Translations under genes and position numbers: made by a program | Shown: in pieces, positions 44,813 through 53,297 of the stretch | Layout of the letters: each line of letters begins with the position of its first letter | Numbering within the stretch: position 1 is the first letter of the stretch | Notes under the pieces: generated by a model | Told to the model about the DNA's origin: nothing | The model's database searches: none | What the model saw: the letters and a program-made list of their open reading frames with translations, nothing else | Assembly (NCBI RefSeq): GCF_000768555.3 | Contig: NZ_KN293975.1 | Span: 558,001 to 622,000, forward strand | Reading direction: 5' to 3' | DNA from: Roseovarius mucosus DSM 17069 | GTDB taxonomy: Bacteria > Pseudomonadota > Alphaproteobacteria > Rhodobacterales > Rhodobacteraceae | DNA length: 64,000 bases

Positions 44813-45319
44813 ATGGCCGAGATCAAGGACCCCGAGAACACCATTCTGATGGAGCTGAAGGGTGGCACTGTCACCATCGAGCTGTTGCCTGCCATCGCGC
44901 CGGGCCATTGCGAACGGATGAAGGAACTGGCCCGCGCAGGGCACTATGACAACGTGGCCTTTCACCGTGTGATCGACGGCTTCATGGCGCAGACTGGCGA
45001 TGTGCAGCACGCGAATATGGAAAAGGATTACAATCCGCGCATGGCTGGCACAGGCGGCAGCGACCTGCCCGATCTAAAGGCCGAGTTTTCCAAGATCCCG
45101 CATGATCGCGGCACGCTGGGGGCGGCACGCAGCCAGAACCCCAACAGCGCCAACAGCCAGTTCTTTATCAATTTCAGCGACAACCATTTCCTGAATGGTC
45201 AATACACGGTCTATGGCCGCGTGATCGCGGGCATGGAGCATGTCGATGCCATCACGCGCGGCGAGCCGCCCGCGAACCCGGACCGGATGATCAGCGTCAA
45301 GGTGGCCGCAGATGTATAA
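44813..45319 (+). CDS. cyclophilin-type peptidylprolyl isomerase, cytoplasmic
   Basis: A 168-aa cis-trans prolyl isomerase without signal peptide. Active-site residues are in FHRVIDGFMAQTGDVQ, LGAARSQNPNSANSQFFINFSDN and FLNGQYTVYGRVI. The insertion HANMEKDYNPRMAGTGG is typical of the proteobacterial cytosolic (PpiB-like) form. AAGGAGAGCCCC precedes ATG 44813. It overlaps the next cyclophilin gene by 8 nt. Confidence 0.93.
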   Translation: MAEIKDPENTILMELKGGTVTIELLPAIAPGHCERMKELARAGHYDNVAFHRVIDGFMAQTGDVQHANMEKDYNPRMAGTGGSDLPDLKAEFSKIPHDRGTLGAARSQNPNSANSQFFINFSDNHFLNGQYTVYGRVIAGMEHVDAITRGEPPANPDRMISVKVAADV

Positions 45320-45860
45320 GATCGCACTTGCACTGAGCCTGCTGGCAGGTCCTGCGCTTGCGACGGGGCTCGAGATCGAGATCGCGGGCGAGGCCAATGG
45401 CACCGTCAAGATTGACCTCTTTGAGGATATCGCGCCGGGGCATGTGGAACAGATCACCGCGCTGGCCGCTGAGGGGGCCTATGACGGGGTTGTGTTTCAC
45501 CGGGTGATCGAAGGCTTCATGGCGCAGACCGGGGATGTGCAATTTGGCAAGCTGGAGGGCGGCGACATGAGCCGCGCGGGCATGGGCGGCAGCGCTCGGC
45601 CTGATCTCAAGGCCGAATTTTCGGACAAGCCGTTCCTGCGCGGTGTGGTCGGCATGGCGCGCGCTCAGAACCCGAATTCCGCGAACAGCCAGTTCTTTAT
45701 CATGTTCGATGCGGGTGAGTTCCTGAACGGGCAATATACCGTGGTCGGTGAAGTCACCGAAGGCATGGAGATCGTGGATGCGATCAAACGCGGCAACGGG
45801 CCGAACGGGGCCGTGATCGGCCAGCCTGATGTGATGACACGCGTCACGGTGACCGACTAA
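45312..45860 (+). CDS. cyclophilin-type peptidylprolyl isomerase, periplasmic
   Basis: A 182-aa paralogue of the preceding protein carrying a signal peptide (MYKIALALSLLAGPALA-TG), so probably exported. It keeps FHRVIEGFMAQTGDVQ, MARAQNPNSANSQFFIMFDAG and FLNGQYTVVGEV. The 8-nt overlap indicates coupled translation of a cytoplasmic and a periplasmic isomerase. Confidence 0.93.
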   Translation: MYKIALALSLLAGPALATGLEIEIAGEANGTVKIDLFEDIAPGHVEQITALAAEGAYDGVVFHRVIEGFMAQTGDVQFGKLEGGDMSRAGMGGSARPDLKAEFSDKPFLRGVVGMARAQNPNSANSQFFIMFDAGEFLNGQYTVVGEVTEGMEIVDAIKRGNGPNGAVIGQPDVMTRVTVTD

Positions 45861-45862
45861 GC

Positions 45863-46564
45863 ATGGGGGCTGCCCCCACACTCGTCCCGGAGCCTCTGGC
45901 CCAAGGGGTTTGGGGGGTGGCGGGCGGCCCTGTGATCTGGCGTGGCGGCGTTGCGATGCCGCTGCGCACGGTCGTGATCGAGCTGTCAGGCGGTACGCTC
46001 TGGGTGCATGCGCCGGGGGTCTTGACCGACGGGCTGCGCGATTGGCTCGAGACACGCGGGCGCGTGGCGCATATCGTGCTGCCCCATGCTCCGGAATTGC
46101 CGCATCTCGGCGATTGGCAGGCGGCCTATCCCGGCGCGCGGATCTGGCGCGGGGCAGAGGTGAAAACCGCCTCTTGGGCGGGCGAGATCAGGCCGCTCGT
46201 GCTGGAGGGGGCGCAGACCGAGGTTGTCTTTCTGCATCAGGCCAGCCGTTCTGCGATCCTCTCACGGCTCATCATCGCGGTGGAGACCGCGCCTTTGCCC
46301 GTCTGGATGCGCCCGCTGGTCTGGCTGGCGGGGATCGACGACAGCGATGGCAAACCGCCCTTGGGCCTGGCGGGGCGTCTGGGCGGGCGCAAGGCGGTGG
46401 GGGATCTGGTCGAGCAGGTGCTGGACTGGGGCCCCGAGCGGCTGATCCTGACCCATGGGCGGTGCTACACGCGCGACGCCAGTGGCGAGGTCAAGCGCGC
46501 CTTTCGTCGCCTGATGCGGGACCGGCTGTGGGACCGGGCGCTGAGCGAGGCGCGGCGCGGCTGA
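45863..46564 (+). CDS. DUF4336 family protein
   Basis: A 233-aa protein with the DUF4336 pattern (VWGVAGGPVIWRGGVAMPLRTVVIEL, GTLWVHAPGVLTDGL, HIVLPHAPELPHLGDW, RLILTHGR). The fold is related to metallo-beta-lactamases but the full HxHxDH zinc motif is not seen, so catalysis is uncertain. It begins 2 nt after the cyclophilin stop codon and has no evident ribosome-binding site, suggesting translational coupling. The first codons (GGGGGCTGCCCCC) form a hairpin. Confidence 0.8.
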   Translation: MGAAPTLVPEPLAQGVWGVAGGPVIWRGGVAMPLRTVVIELSGGTLWVHAPGVLTDGLRDWLETRGRVAHIVLPHAPELPHLGDWQAAYPGARIWRGAEVKTASWAGEIRPLVLEGAQTEVVFLHQASRSAILSRLIIAVETAPLPVWMRPLVWLAGIDDSDGKPPLGLAGRLGGRKAVGDLVEQVLDWGPERLILTHGRCYTRDASGEVKRAFRRLMRDRLWDRALSEARRG

Positions 46565-46593
46565 CGCAGGGTCACAATCGCGTGGGGTGGGCT

Positions 46594-46616
46594 GGTTCGA
46601 ATCCTGTGCCTTCCGC
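46594..46616 (+). other. possible tRNA 3'-end remnant
   Basis: The 23 nt contain a T-loop-like GGTTCGAATCC and an acceptor-like CCTTCCGCA, but the T-stem does not pair well, the CCA is absent and no other cloverleaf arm is seen upstream. It may be the scar of a tRNA gene or an integration (att) site, or chance. Confidence 0.25.
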
Positions 46617-46654
46617 ATTCTTGGTGCAGACCCGATGCCACGACAGGATCCGCC

Positions 46655-47620
46655 ATGCCCCGTTTCCTTGCCCTGCTGACATCCCTGATGCTGATTGCCT
46701 CGTTGGCCCATGCCGATCCCCGGTCTTGGCGGGCGGAATGGCCGCAAACGAATTTCGACAAGACCACGGTGCGCGACTGGTCCGAGATCATGTCGGGCGG
46801 GCCGCCCAAGGATGGAATCCCGGCCATAACCGGGCCAAAATACCGCAAAGCATCCACGGAGAGGCGGATTGCGGGCTTAGAGCCGGTGATCACGCTGGAA
46901 ATCCCCGGAACACAGCCGCGCGCCTACCCAATTCGCTACCTCACCTGGCATGAGATCGTGAATGACACGGTGGGGGGCGTGCCGGTCGCTGTCGCCTTCT
47001 GTCCCTTGTGCAATTCAGGCATGACATTTGACCGGCGCACGGCGCGGGGGGTGCTCACATTCGGCGTGTCGGGCAAGCTGCGTCATTCGGATATGGTCAT
47101 GTATGACCGCGAGACCCAAAGCTGGTGGCAACAGGCGATCGGCGAGGCTATCGTGGGCGATCTGACGGGCACCACGCTCAAGCAGGTGCCAAGCTGGATG
47201 GAAAGCTGGGATCAGTTCCGCGCGCGCAATCCGGATGGTTTGGTGATGGACGAGCCGGCCTATAATCGGTCCTACGGGCGCAATCCCTATCGGGGCTATG
47301 ATACTTCGGCGCGGCCGTTTCTCTACAACGGCGAGAACCCGCCGCATGGAATTCCGCCGCTCGAGCGGGTGGTGCGGGTGGGCAACCGGGCCTGGCCCTT
47401 GACGCGGGTTCGGGCAGAGGGTGGTGTGACGGAGGCAGGGATGAGGATCAGCTGGGAGGCGGGCCAAGCCTCGGCGCTGGATCACGGGACCATTGCCAAA
47501 GGCCGCGACGTGGGCACGGTGCGGGTGCGCGACGGGCAGGGGCGCGATGTGCCGCATGATGTGATGTTCGCCTTTGCCTTTCATGCGTTCTGGCCTGACG
47601 GGGTTTGGATGGTGCGGTGA
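46655..47620 (+). CDS. DUF3179 domain-containing exported protein
   Basis: A 321-aa protein with a signal peptide (MPRFLALLTSLMLIASLAHA-DP) and a DUF3179 domain: AYPIRYLTWHEIVNDTVGGVPVAVAFCPLCNSGMTFDR, FGVSGKLRHSDMVMYDRETQSWWQQ. The CPLCNS motif has two Cys spaced for metal or disulfide chemistry. Function unknown, periplasmic. ATG 46655 follows CACGACAGGATCCGCC. Confidence 0.85.
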   Translation: MPRFLALLTSLMLIASLAHADPRSWRAEWPQTNFDKTTVRDWSEIMSGGPPKDGIPAITGPKYRKASTERRIAGLEPVITLEIPGTQPRAYPIRYLTWHEIVNDTVGGVPVAVAFCPLCNSGMTFDRRTARGVLTFGVSGKLRHSDMVMYDRETQSWWQQAIGEAIVGDLTGTTLKQVPSWMESWDQFRARNPDGLVMDEPAYNRSYGRNPYRGYDTSARPFLYNGENPPHGIPPLERVVRVGNRAWPLTRVRAEGGVTEAGMRISWEAGQASALDHGTIAKGRDVGTVRVRDGQGRDVPHDVMFAFAFHAFWPDGVWMVR

Positions 47621-47641
47621 GGGGGCATGAAGCGCTGAGAA

Positions 47642-47803
47642 GCCGCGCGGTCGCTGGGCCGGGGACCAGCGAAGCAACAGTTGTGGTTGCCACTTTGTGC
47701 CAGCAAAGCCCTTGTGACCTTACCGTGAGGCGCTCCCTCACCAAATCGCTGGTCCGCGGGACGGCCCAGCGATCCGCGCGGCACCTTCGGTGCTATTCGC
47801 GCG
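47642..47803 (+). repeat. structured intergenic element, type B copy 2
   Basis: GCCGCGCGGTCGCTGGGCC (47642-47660) is inverted at 47763-47782 with one extra base, and ACCAGCGA (47665-47672) pairs with TCGCTGGT (47746-47753). The core (GCAACAGTTGTGGTTGCCA; CTTTGTGCCAGCAAAGCC) aligns without gaps to the other three copies. The tri-loop hairpin is GCACC-ttc-GGTGC. It lies 22 nt after the DUF3179 stop codon. Confidence 0.8.
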
Positions 47804-47824
47804 GGGGGGCATTTCGGGCATGAG

Positions 47825-47847
47825 GTCCTCGGGTCGAGCCCGAGGAT
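47825..47847. repeat. REP-like palindrome
   Basis: TCCTCGGG (47826-47833) pairs with CCCGAGGA (47839-47846) around a 5-nt loop, and GATGAC follows. Same type as the palindromes at 571-629. Confidence 0.55.
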
Positions 47848-48152
47848 GACAGAGGCAACACACCCGAGGGGTGTGGGGCAAAACGGGACGCTGCGCTTGA
47901 CTTCTGCGCGCGGGGCCTCCATATCGCACTCAACCGACGTTTCCTGCCGCGTGAGCAGCACTGCCCAAACGGGCGTATCTTATGAAATGTCGCGGATGAT
48001 CCCAAAATCACGCGTGGGGCCAAACACCTGTCAGAGTGCAGGGGGCATGCGGTCCCTTGGCTGCTGGTTGGTGAAACCACGACGACCGGGCGGTGGCTAT
48101 CACCGCCTGTGACGGGCTGCGGGATGTCCTCGCGCCCCTGAAAGGATACGAC
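47848..48152 (+). other. non-coding leader upstream of the DEAD-box helicase gene
   Basis: No credible gene is seen in this stretch, which completes a 532-nt gap between DUF3179 and the helicase. A short hairpin ACACCC-gagg-GGTGT lies near 47861-47875. Long leaders are common for cold-responsive DEAD-box helicases, so regulation through the 5' UTR is possible but unproven. Confidence 0.4.
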
Positions 48153-49454
48153 TTGAACCTATTTGACGAAATGGGCCTGCCTGCTGCATTGGTGCGCAAG
48201 CTGGCCACCGCAGGCATCACGGAGCCGACCCCGATCCAGACCCATGCCATTCCGCATGCGCTGAACGGGTTTGACGTTCTGGGCCTTGCGCAGACCGGCA
48301 CTGGCAAGACCATGGCCTTTGGCCTGCCGCTGATCACAGCGCTGATGGAGGCACCGGGCAAGCCCGCGCCCAAGACCATCCGCAGCCTGATCCTTGCGCC
48401 CACGCGGGAACTGGCAAGCCAGATCCGCGATGCGTTGTTGCCGCTGGTCAAGGACAGCCCGATCAAGATCAACCTTGTTGTGGGCGGTGCCTCGATCAAT
48501 CCGCAGATCAAGCGGCTGGAACAGGGCACCGATATCCTGGTGGCGACACCGGGCCGGTTGCTTGACCTCATCGACCGGCGCGCGGTGCGTCTGGATGCGG
48601 CGCACTTCCTTGTGCTGGACGAGGCGGACCAGATGCTTGATCTGGGCTTTATCCATGCGCTGCGCCGGATCGCGGGTCTCTTGGCGGCAGAGCGTCAGAC
48701 GATGCTCTTTTCGGCCACCATGCCCAAGCAGATGGAAGAGCTGGCCGGTAGCTACCTCAAGAATCCCAAGCGGGTGCAGGTCAGCCCGCCGGGCAAGGCC
48801 GCCGATAAGGTCACGCAGGAGGTGCATTTTGTCGCCAAGGCGGCCAAGCCCGACCTGCTGATCGAGATGTTGGCCAAGCACAAAAACGAATTGGCGCTGG
48901 TCTTTGGTCGCACCAAGCACGGATCGGACAAGCTGGCCAAGCGGCTGGAACAGGCCGGGTACAGCGTGGCGGCGATCCATGGCAACAAGAGCCAGGGTCA
49001 GCGCGAGCGCGCGCTCAAGGCGTTCCGTGATGGACAAGTCAAGATCCTTGTGGCGACCGATGTGGCGGCGCGGGGCCTTGATATTCCCGACGTCAAACAC
49101 GTCTATAATTACGAGTTGCCGAATGTACCCGACAACTATGTTCACCGGATTGGCCGGACCGCGCGAGCGGGCCGGGACGGGGCGGCGATTGCCTTTTGCG
49201 CGCCTGACGAGATGGGCGAGTTGAAGGATATTCAAAAGGTGTTGGGCACGACGATCCCGGTGGCCTCGGGCCGTCCTTGGGAAGTGCTGCCCGATCCGAA
49301 ATCGCCCAAGCCCGCGGCGGGGCGCGGTGGACCGCGCCGACGCAGTGGTGGCGGTGGCTTCAACGGAGGCGGCCAGCAGGGCAAGCCGGGGGCCGGTGGC
49401 GGTCGTCGGCGCAAGCCTGGCGGCGGCGGCGGCGCGCGGTCGAACGCGGCCTGA
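48153..49454 (+). CDS. DEAD-box ATP-dependent RNA helicase (RhlE-like)
   Basis: Unwinds structured RNA in ribosome assembly or RNA decay. The 433-aa protein carries the Q motif (GITEPTPIQTHAIP), motif I AQTGTGKT, APTREL, TPGR, DEAD (VLDEADQMLDLGF), SAT, and ARGLDIP with HRIGRTARAGRDG. The tail is Gly/Arg-rich (GRGGPRRRSGGGGFNGGGQQG), typical of RhlE-type RNA-binding tails. I start it at TTG 48153, which has GAAAGGATACGAC upstream; a GTG at 48093 would add 20 residues not seen in the family. Confidence 0.92.
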   Translation: MNLFDEMGLPAALVRKLATAGITEPTPIQTHAIPHALNGFDVLGLAQTGTGKTMAFGLPLITALMEAPGKPAPKTIRSLILAPTRELASQIRDALLPLVKDSPIKINLVVGGASINPQIKRLEQGTDILVATPGRLLDLIDRRAVRLDAAHFLVLDEADQMLDLGFIHALRRIAGLLAAERQTMLFSATMPKQMEELAGSYLKNPKRVQVSPPGKAADKVTQEVHFVAKAAKPDLLIEMLAKHKNELALVFGRTKHGSDKLAKRLEQAGYSVAAIHGNKSQGQRERALKAFRDGQVKILVATDVAARGLDIPDVKHVYNYELPNVPDNYVHRIGRTARAGRDGAAIAFCAPDEMGELKDIQKVLGTTIPVASGRPWEVLPDPKSPKPAAGRGGPRRRSGGGGFNGGGQQGKPGAGGGRRRKPGGGGGARSNAA

Positions 49455-49466
49455 TCGACACAAAGG

Positions 49467-49493
49467 CGCCGGGGGTCATTCCCCGGCGTTTTT
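49467..49493 (+). terminator. intrinsic terminator of the DEAD-box helicase gene
   Basis: CGCCGGGG (49467-49474) pairs with CCCCGGCG (49481-49488), followed by TTTTT that runs into the stop codon of the convergent selO gene. Confidence 0.8.
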
Positions 49494-50914
49494 CATGTGC
49501 CGCAGAATGTGTTTTCGACCACCTCCGCCGGTGTCGGCGGGCGTTTGAGATCATCCGCGTCTGGCTGATCCGTGTAGGGGCGTGCCAAGACGTCGAGCAA
49601 CCGCTCGAAAGGCGCGTAATCACCCGCAACGGCGGCCTCGATCATTTGTTCAACCCGATGATTGCGGGGGATGAAGGCCGGATTGGCGGCGCGCATCACC
49701 GCCTCTGGGTCTGGTTCCCGCGCGATGCGGGCGCGCCAGAGCGGCTCCCATGTATCAAAGGCTGCGCGATCGATGAACTGATCGCGCGCTGTGCCATCAA
49801 GAAGCCCCCGGAAGGTATTGGTGAAATCCGCCCGCCCCTCGGCCATCCGTGCGAGCAGATCGGCGATGAGGGCGGCATCTTCGGCCGTCGCCTCGGCAAT
49901 GCCGATCTTGCGGCCAAAGGCGCGGCGCCATTCGACCTCGATCTGGTCGGGCATGGCATGAACGAGCGCGGTGAAATCCTCGATCGCCTCGTCCTGATCG
50001 GGCATGAGGGGCACCAGCGCCGTCGCCAGTTGCGCCATGTTCCAGACGATCACATGCGCCTGATTGTCATAGGCATAGCGCCCGCGCGTATCAATCGAAC
50101 TGAACACGGTCTGTGGATGGTAGACATCCATGAAGGCGCAGGGGCCATAGTCGATGGTTTCGCCGGAAATGGTTGTGTTGTCAGTATTCATCACCCCATG
50201 GATAAAGCCGATGGAAAGCCAGCCCGCCACCAGCCGCGCTTGGGCGCGGATCACCTCGGCCAAGAGATGCGCTGGGCCTTCGACATGGGGATAGTGCCGC
50301 GCGACGGTATAGTCGTAGAGGGTGCGCAACCCGTCGAGATCGCGGCGGGCTGCGAAGAACTGGAAGGTTCCGACGCGCAGATGGCTGGCGGCCACGCGGG
50401 TCAACACCGCGCCAGGCAGGCCGCCCGCCTCGCGATAAACCGGCTCGCCGGTCAGTGTGGCGGCGAGGGCGCGGGTGGTGGGCAGGCCAAGGGCGTGCAT
50501 GGCCTCGGACACCACATATTCGCGCAGGACCGGGCCAAGCCATGCGCGCCCATCGCCCATCCGGCTATAGGGGGTCGGGCCAGAGCCCTTGAGCTGGATG
50601 TCGCGGCGCTGGCCGTTGCGGTCAATCACCTCGCCCAACAGGAGCGCGCGCCCATCGCCCAGTTGCGGCGAGAAGCCCCCGAACTGATGACCGGCGTAGA
50701 CCTGGGCCAAGGGGCAGGCACCCTCGGGCACCTGATTGCCGGAAAAGATATTGGCAAGCTCGGTTTCGCTGGCCTCGGAGATGCCCAGTTCGGCGGCCAG
50801 ATCCCGGTTGAAGCGGATCAGGTGTGGGGCACGCACGGGCAGGGCCGCTTGCTGCGTGTAGAACCGCGCGGGCAAATTGGCGTAGCTGTTTTGGAACGGT
50901 ATCAGTCGGGTCAT
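49493..50914 (-). CDS. selO: protein adenylyltransferase SelO (YdiU/UPF0061)
   Basis: Pseudokinase-fold enzyme that transfers AMP to Ser/Thr/Tyr of target proteins, linked to redox stress. The 473-aa length and motifs fit: [63 protein letters not shown]-type block, [27 protein letters not shown] with the metal-binding Asn/Asp, and the family end ENTFCGT. The conserved C-terminal Cys is present. It is convergent with the helicase gene. Confidence 0.95.
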   Translation of the reverse strand: MTRLIPFQNSYANLPARFYTQQAALPVRAPHLIRFNRDLAAELGISEASETELANIFSGNQVPEGACPLAQVYAGHQFGGFSPQLGDGRALLLGEVIDRNGQRRDIQLKGSGPTPYSRMGDGRAWLGPVLREYVVSEAMHALGLPTTRALAATLTGEPVYREAGGLPGAVLTRVAASHLRVGTFQFFAARRDLDGLRTLYDYTVARHYPHVEGPAHLLAEVIRAQARLVAGWLSIGFIHGVMNTDNTTISGETIDYGPCAFMDVYHPQTVFSSIDTRGRYAYDNQAHVIVWNMAQLATALVPLMPDQDEAIEDFTALVHAMPDQIEVEWRRAFGRKIGIAEATAEDAALIADLLARMAEGRADFTNTFRGLLDGTARDQFIDRAAFDTWEPLWRARIAREPDPEAVMRAANPAFIPRNHRVEQMIEAAVAGDYAPFERLLDVLARPYTDQPDADDLKRPPTPAEVVENTFCGT

Positions 50915-50945
50915 GTAGTTTACCTAGGGTCAAGCGCGGAAAAGT

Positions 50946-51395
50946 CTAGAGCGCGCAGGTCATGAGGCTGTAGGCATCGCGCGGCTCGAACCGCAGTTTG
51001 CGATAGAGGGCGCGCACCTTTTCATTGTCGCGCCGGACTTCGAGATGCAGGGCCTTTAGCCCGGCACCGGCAAGAGCCTTGGGCAGGCTGACCATCACCT
51101 CAGAGCCGATTCCGCGCCCGCGCACACCGGGGCGGATGTAGAATTCATCGACATAGCCATCGAGCCCGCCGAATTCGACCGACCAGCCAAAGCTGATGAC
51201 GATATAGCCGATGGGCGCGCGCCCCGGTCCGATCAAATAGGTTACGCCATGCGGGCTGCCTTCGAGCATGGGCAAAAGCGCGGCACGGCGGGTGCTGTCG
51301 GACTGGACAATGCCGGCTTCGTCGTGAAAGGCGGCGACCAGCGGCAAAAGCCGGTCCAGATCATCGGGCCGGGCGAGGCTGAGGGCGGTGGTCAT
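50946..51395 (-). CDS. GNAT family N-acetyltransferase
   Basis: A 149-aa acetyl-CoA-dependent acetyltransferase. The acceptor-side helices are followed by the CoA motif (VDEFYIRPGVRGRGIGSEVMVSLPKAL; Q/RxxGxG/A as RGRGIG) and LHLEVRRDNEKVRALYRKLRFEPRDAYSLM. The substrate is unknown. Its start overlaps the stop codon of the nucleoside hydrolase gene (ATGA), so the two are one transcript. Confidence 0.88.
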   Translation of the reverse strand: MTTALSLARPDDLDRLLPLVAAFHDEAGIVQSDSTRRAALLPMLEGSPHGVTYLIGPGRAPIGYIVISFGWSVEFGGLDGYVDEFYIRPGVRGRGIGSEVMVSLPKALAGAGLKALHLEVRRDNEKVRALYRKLRFEPRDAYSLMTCAL

Positions 51396-52333
51396 AGGCG
51401 CGAGAGCCTTTCAGTGAGCAGGTCAAAGAAATCCTGCGCGCGAATATCGTGGATGAATGTGGCATTGGCGGGGCGTTTGGTGACCCCCCACCAATCCACC
51501 ACGGTCATGCCCATGGTCAACTCGGATCCGGTCTCGATTTCCACATTGACGCGGCGGGCGGTGAAGAGATCAGGGCGCAAGAGCCAGCCAATCGTGCAGG
51601 GGTCGTGCAGCGGCGCGCCGTCGGTGCCGTGGCGCTCGGGGTGGTAGCGTTCATAGAACCCGGTGAGCGCGCCAACCGCCGCCCCCACGGGCGTGCCGAG
51701 GGCGTGAAAGGCGGCATTGCGGGAGGGGGTGACGAGGGTCTTGTGAGTCACATCGAGCGGCAGCATCGTGAACGGTGCACCGGAGGCGAGAACGCAGGCG
51801 GCAGCCTCGGGATCGACATGGATGTTGAACTCCGCCGCCGGTGTCACATTGCCATGCGCCGCGTGCGCGCCACCCATGAGCACGATTTCCTGAACGCGCG
51901 CGATGATGTCGGGGGCGCGCCGAAAGGCGGTGGCGATATTGGTGAGAGGGCCGATGGGCACCAGTGTAACCGTACCAGAGGGGCGCGCGCGCAGGGTGTC
52001 GATCAGAAACTCGACGGCGTGCCGATCCTGTAGCGGCATGGTCGGTTCGGGCAGGTCGGGGCCATCAAGGCCAGAGCGGCCATGCACATGCTCTGCCGTG
52101 ATCAGCGCGCGGCCAAGGGGGCGGTCGCACCCGGCGAAGACCGGCAGATCGGGGCGACCTGCCAATTCGCAGATCTTGCGCGCGTTGCGCGTGGTCAGGG
52201 CGAGCGGCACGTTGCCTGCCACGCAGGTCAGGCCCAGCACGTCGAGCGCCTCGGGGCAGGCGAGGGCAAAGAGGATCGCGACCGCATCATCCTGACCGGG
52301 ATCGGTGTCTATGATGATCTGTCGTGCCGTCAT
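51392..52333 (-). CDS. inosine-uridine-preferring nucleoside hydrolase family protein
   Basis: Hydrolyses the N-glycosidic bond of ribonucleosides for salvage. The 313-aa protein has the calcium/ribose motif IIIDTDPGQDDAVAIL, TLVPIGPLTNIATAF, VLMGGAHAAHGNVTPAAEFNIHVDPEAA and LDVTHKTLV. The exact base preference cannot be read from sequence. ATG 52333 is preceded by GAGGACAGGC; a longer start at 52387 is less likely. Confidence 0.92.
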   Translation of the reverse strand: MTARQIIIDTDPGQDDAVAILFALACPEALDVLGLTCVAGNVPLALTTRNARKICELAGRPDLPVFAGCDRPLGRALITAEHVHGRSGLDGPDLPEPTMPLQDRHAVEFLIDTLRARPSGTVTLVPIGPLTNIATAFRRAPDIIARVQEIVLMGGAHAAHGNVTPAAEFNIHVDPEAAACVLASGAPFTMLPLDVTHKTLVTPSRNAAFHALGTPVGAAVGALTGFYERYHPERHGTDGAPLHDPCTIGWLLRPDLFTARRVNVEIETGSELTMGMTVVDWWGVTKRPANATFIHDIRAQDFFDLLTERLSRL

Positions 52334-52652
52334 GCCTGTCCTCACGGTGCCCGGCGCACCATGGGGCGGATGTGGCGAAATGTCCACCAGTGGCGTCGTG
52401 CGGAGGCGCGTGGCCGCCGATCCGAATCAACACCCGCGCGGCGCTGATGCCGCGACGCAGCATCAAGGCCGCGCCCGTGAAGTGTCGTCGCCGGGTGAGG
52501 GCAGGGCGGGGAAATCGCCCGCGGTCAGCAAAAAACCGCATAGATTTCCGCCTCTTGCCTCGGCTTTCTGTTTGGGTTTCGCAGCATTCTGGCTATAGTC
52601 CCCCCCAACTGCCACAAAGTTACAAACAATAAGGCCGGGGGAGAGACCACCG
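52334..52652. other. intergenic region between nucleoside hydrolase and ihfB
   Basis: 319 nt with no convincing gene. The right part holds the probable ihfB promoter: TTGGGT (52572-52577), a 16-nt spacer and TATAGT (52594-52599), with a 53-nt leader. rpsA, which often precedes ihfB, is not here. The nucleoside hydrolase promoter must lie in the left part but is not recognisable. Confidence 0.45.
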
Positions 52653-52934
52653 ATGATCCGATCGGAACTGATACAGAAAATCGCCGACGAGAACCCGCAT
52701 CTTTATCAGCGCGACGTCGAGCGTATCGTCAATACCATCTTCAACGAAATCACCGATGCGCTGGCCGAGGGCAACCGCGTCGAATTGCGCGGCTTTGGTG
52801 CATTCTCGGTGAAAAAGCGGGATGCGCGCACAGGTCGCAATCCACGCACCGGCGAAAGCGTGCATGTTGAAGAGAAAAACGTGCCCTTTTTCAAGACCGG
52901 CAAGCTCTTGCGTGACCGGCTCAACGGAAAGTAA
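52653..52934 (+). CDS. ihfB: integration host factor subunit beta
   Basis: DNA-bending nucleoid protein that pairs with IhfA. The 93-aa protein has the HU/IHF fold with the DNA-intercalating arm [10 protein letters not shown] and the signature [52 protein letters not shown] identifies the beta subunit. GGCCGGGGGAGAG lies upstream of ATG 52653. It is the first gene of the ihfB-lapA-trpF set. Confidence 0.95.
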   Translation: MIRSELIQKIADENPHLYQRDVERIVNTIFNEITDALAEGNRVELRGFGAFSVKKRDARTGRNPRTGESVHVEEKNVPFFKTGKLLRDRLNGK

Positions 52935-52937
52935 TCC

Positions 52938-53288
52938 ATGCGCTATATCCGCTATGCTTCGATTGCCATTTTCGCCCTTGCGCTGGTCCTGATCGCGCTG
53001 GCCAATCGCGGGGTCGTGACCTTGCGGGTGTTGCCCGATGAATTGGCGGGGTTTGCCGCGCTCAATCCGACCTATGATCTGCCGCTTTTCATCGTGATCT
53101 TTGGCGGCATCCTGATGGGTTTGATTGTCGGGTTCATATGGGAATGGATTCGCGAGGCGGGCGAGCGGGCAGCAGCGGCGCGGCAGGCGCGGGAACTGGC
53201 CAGTTTGCGGGCCGAGATCAAGCGTCTGAAAGGCGAGCGGCATCAGGGCAAGGATGAGGTTCTGGCGCTTCTTGATCAGGCGAGCTAA
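52938..53288 (+). CDS. LapA family (DUF1049) membrane protein
   Basis: A 116-aa protein with two membrane helices (YASIAIFALALVLIALANR; LFIVIFGGILMGLIVGFIWEW) and a cytoplasmic coiled-coil tail (RQARELASLRAEIKRLKGE). LapA proteins take part in envelope or LPS assembly. It starts 3 nt after the ihfB stop codon and ends 9 nt before trpF, so the three are one operon. Confidence 0.87.
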   Translation: MRYIRYASIAIFALALVLIALANRGVVTLRVLPDELAGFAALNPTYDLPLFIVIFGGILMGLIVGFIWEWIREAGERAAAARQARELASLRAEIKRLKGERHQGKDEVLALLDQAS

Positions 53289-53297
53289 CCTGCACGC

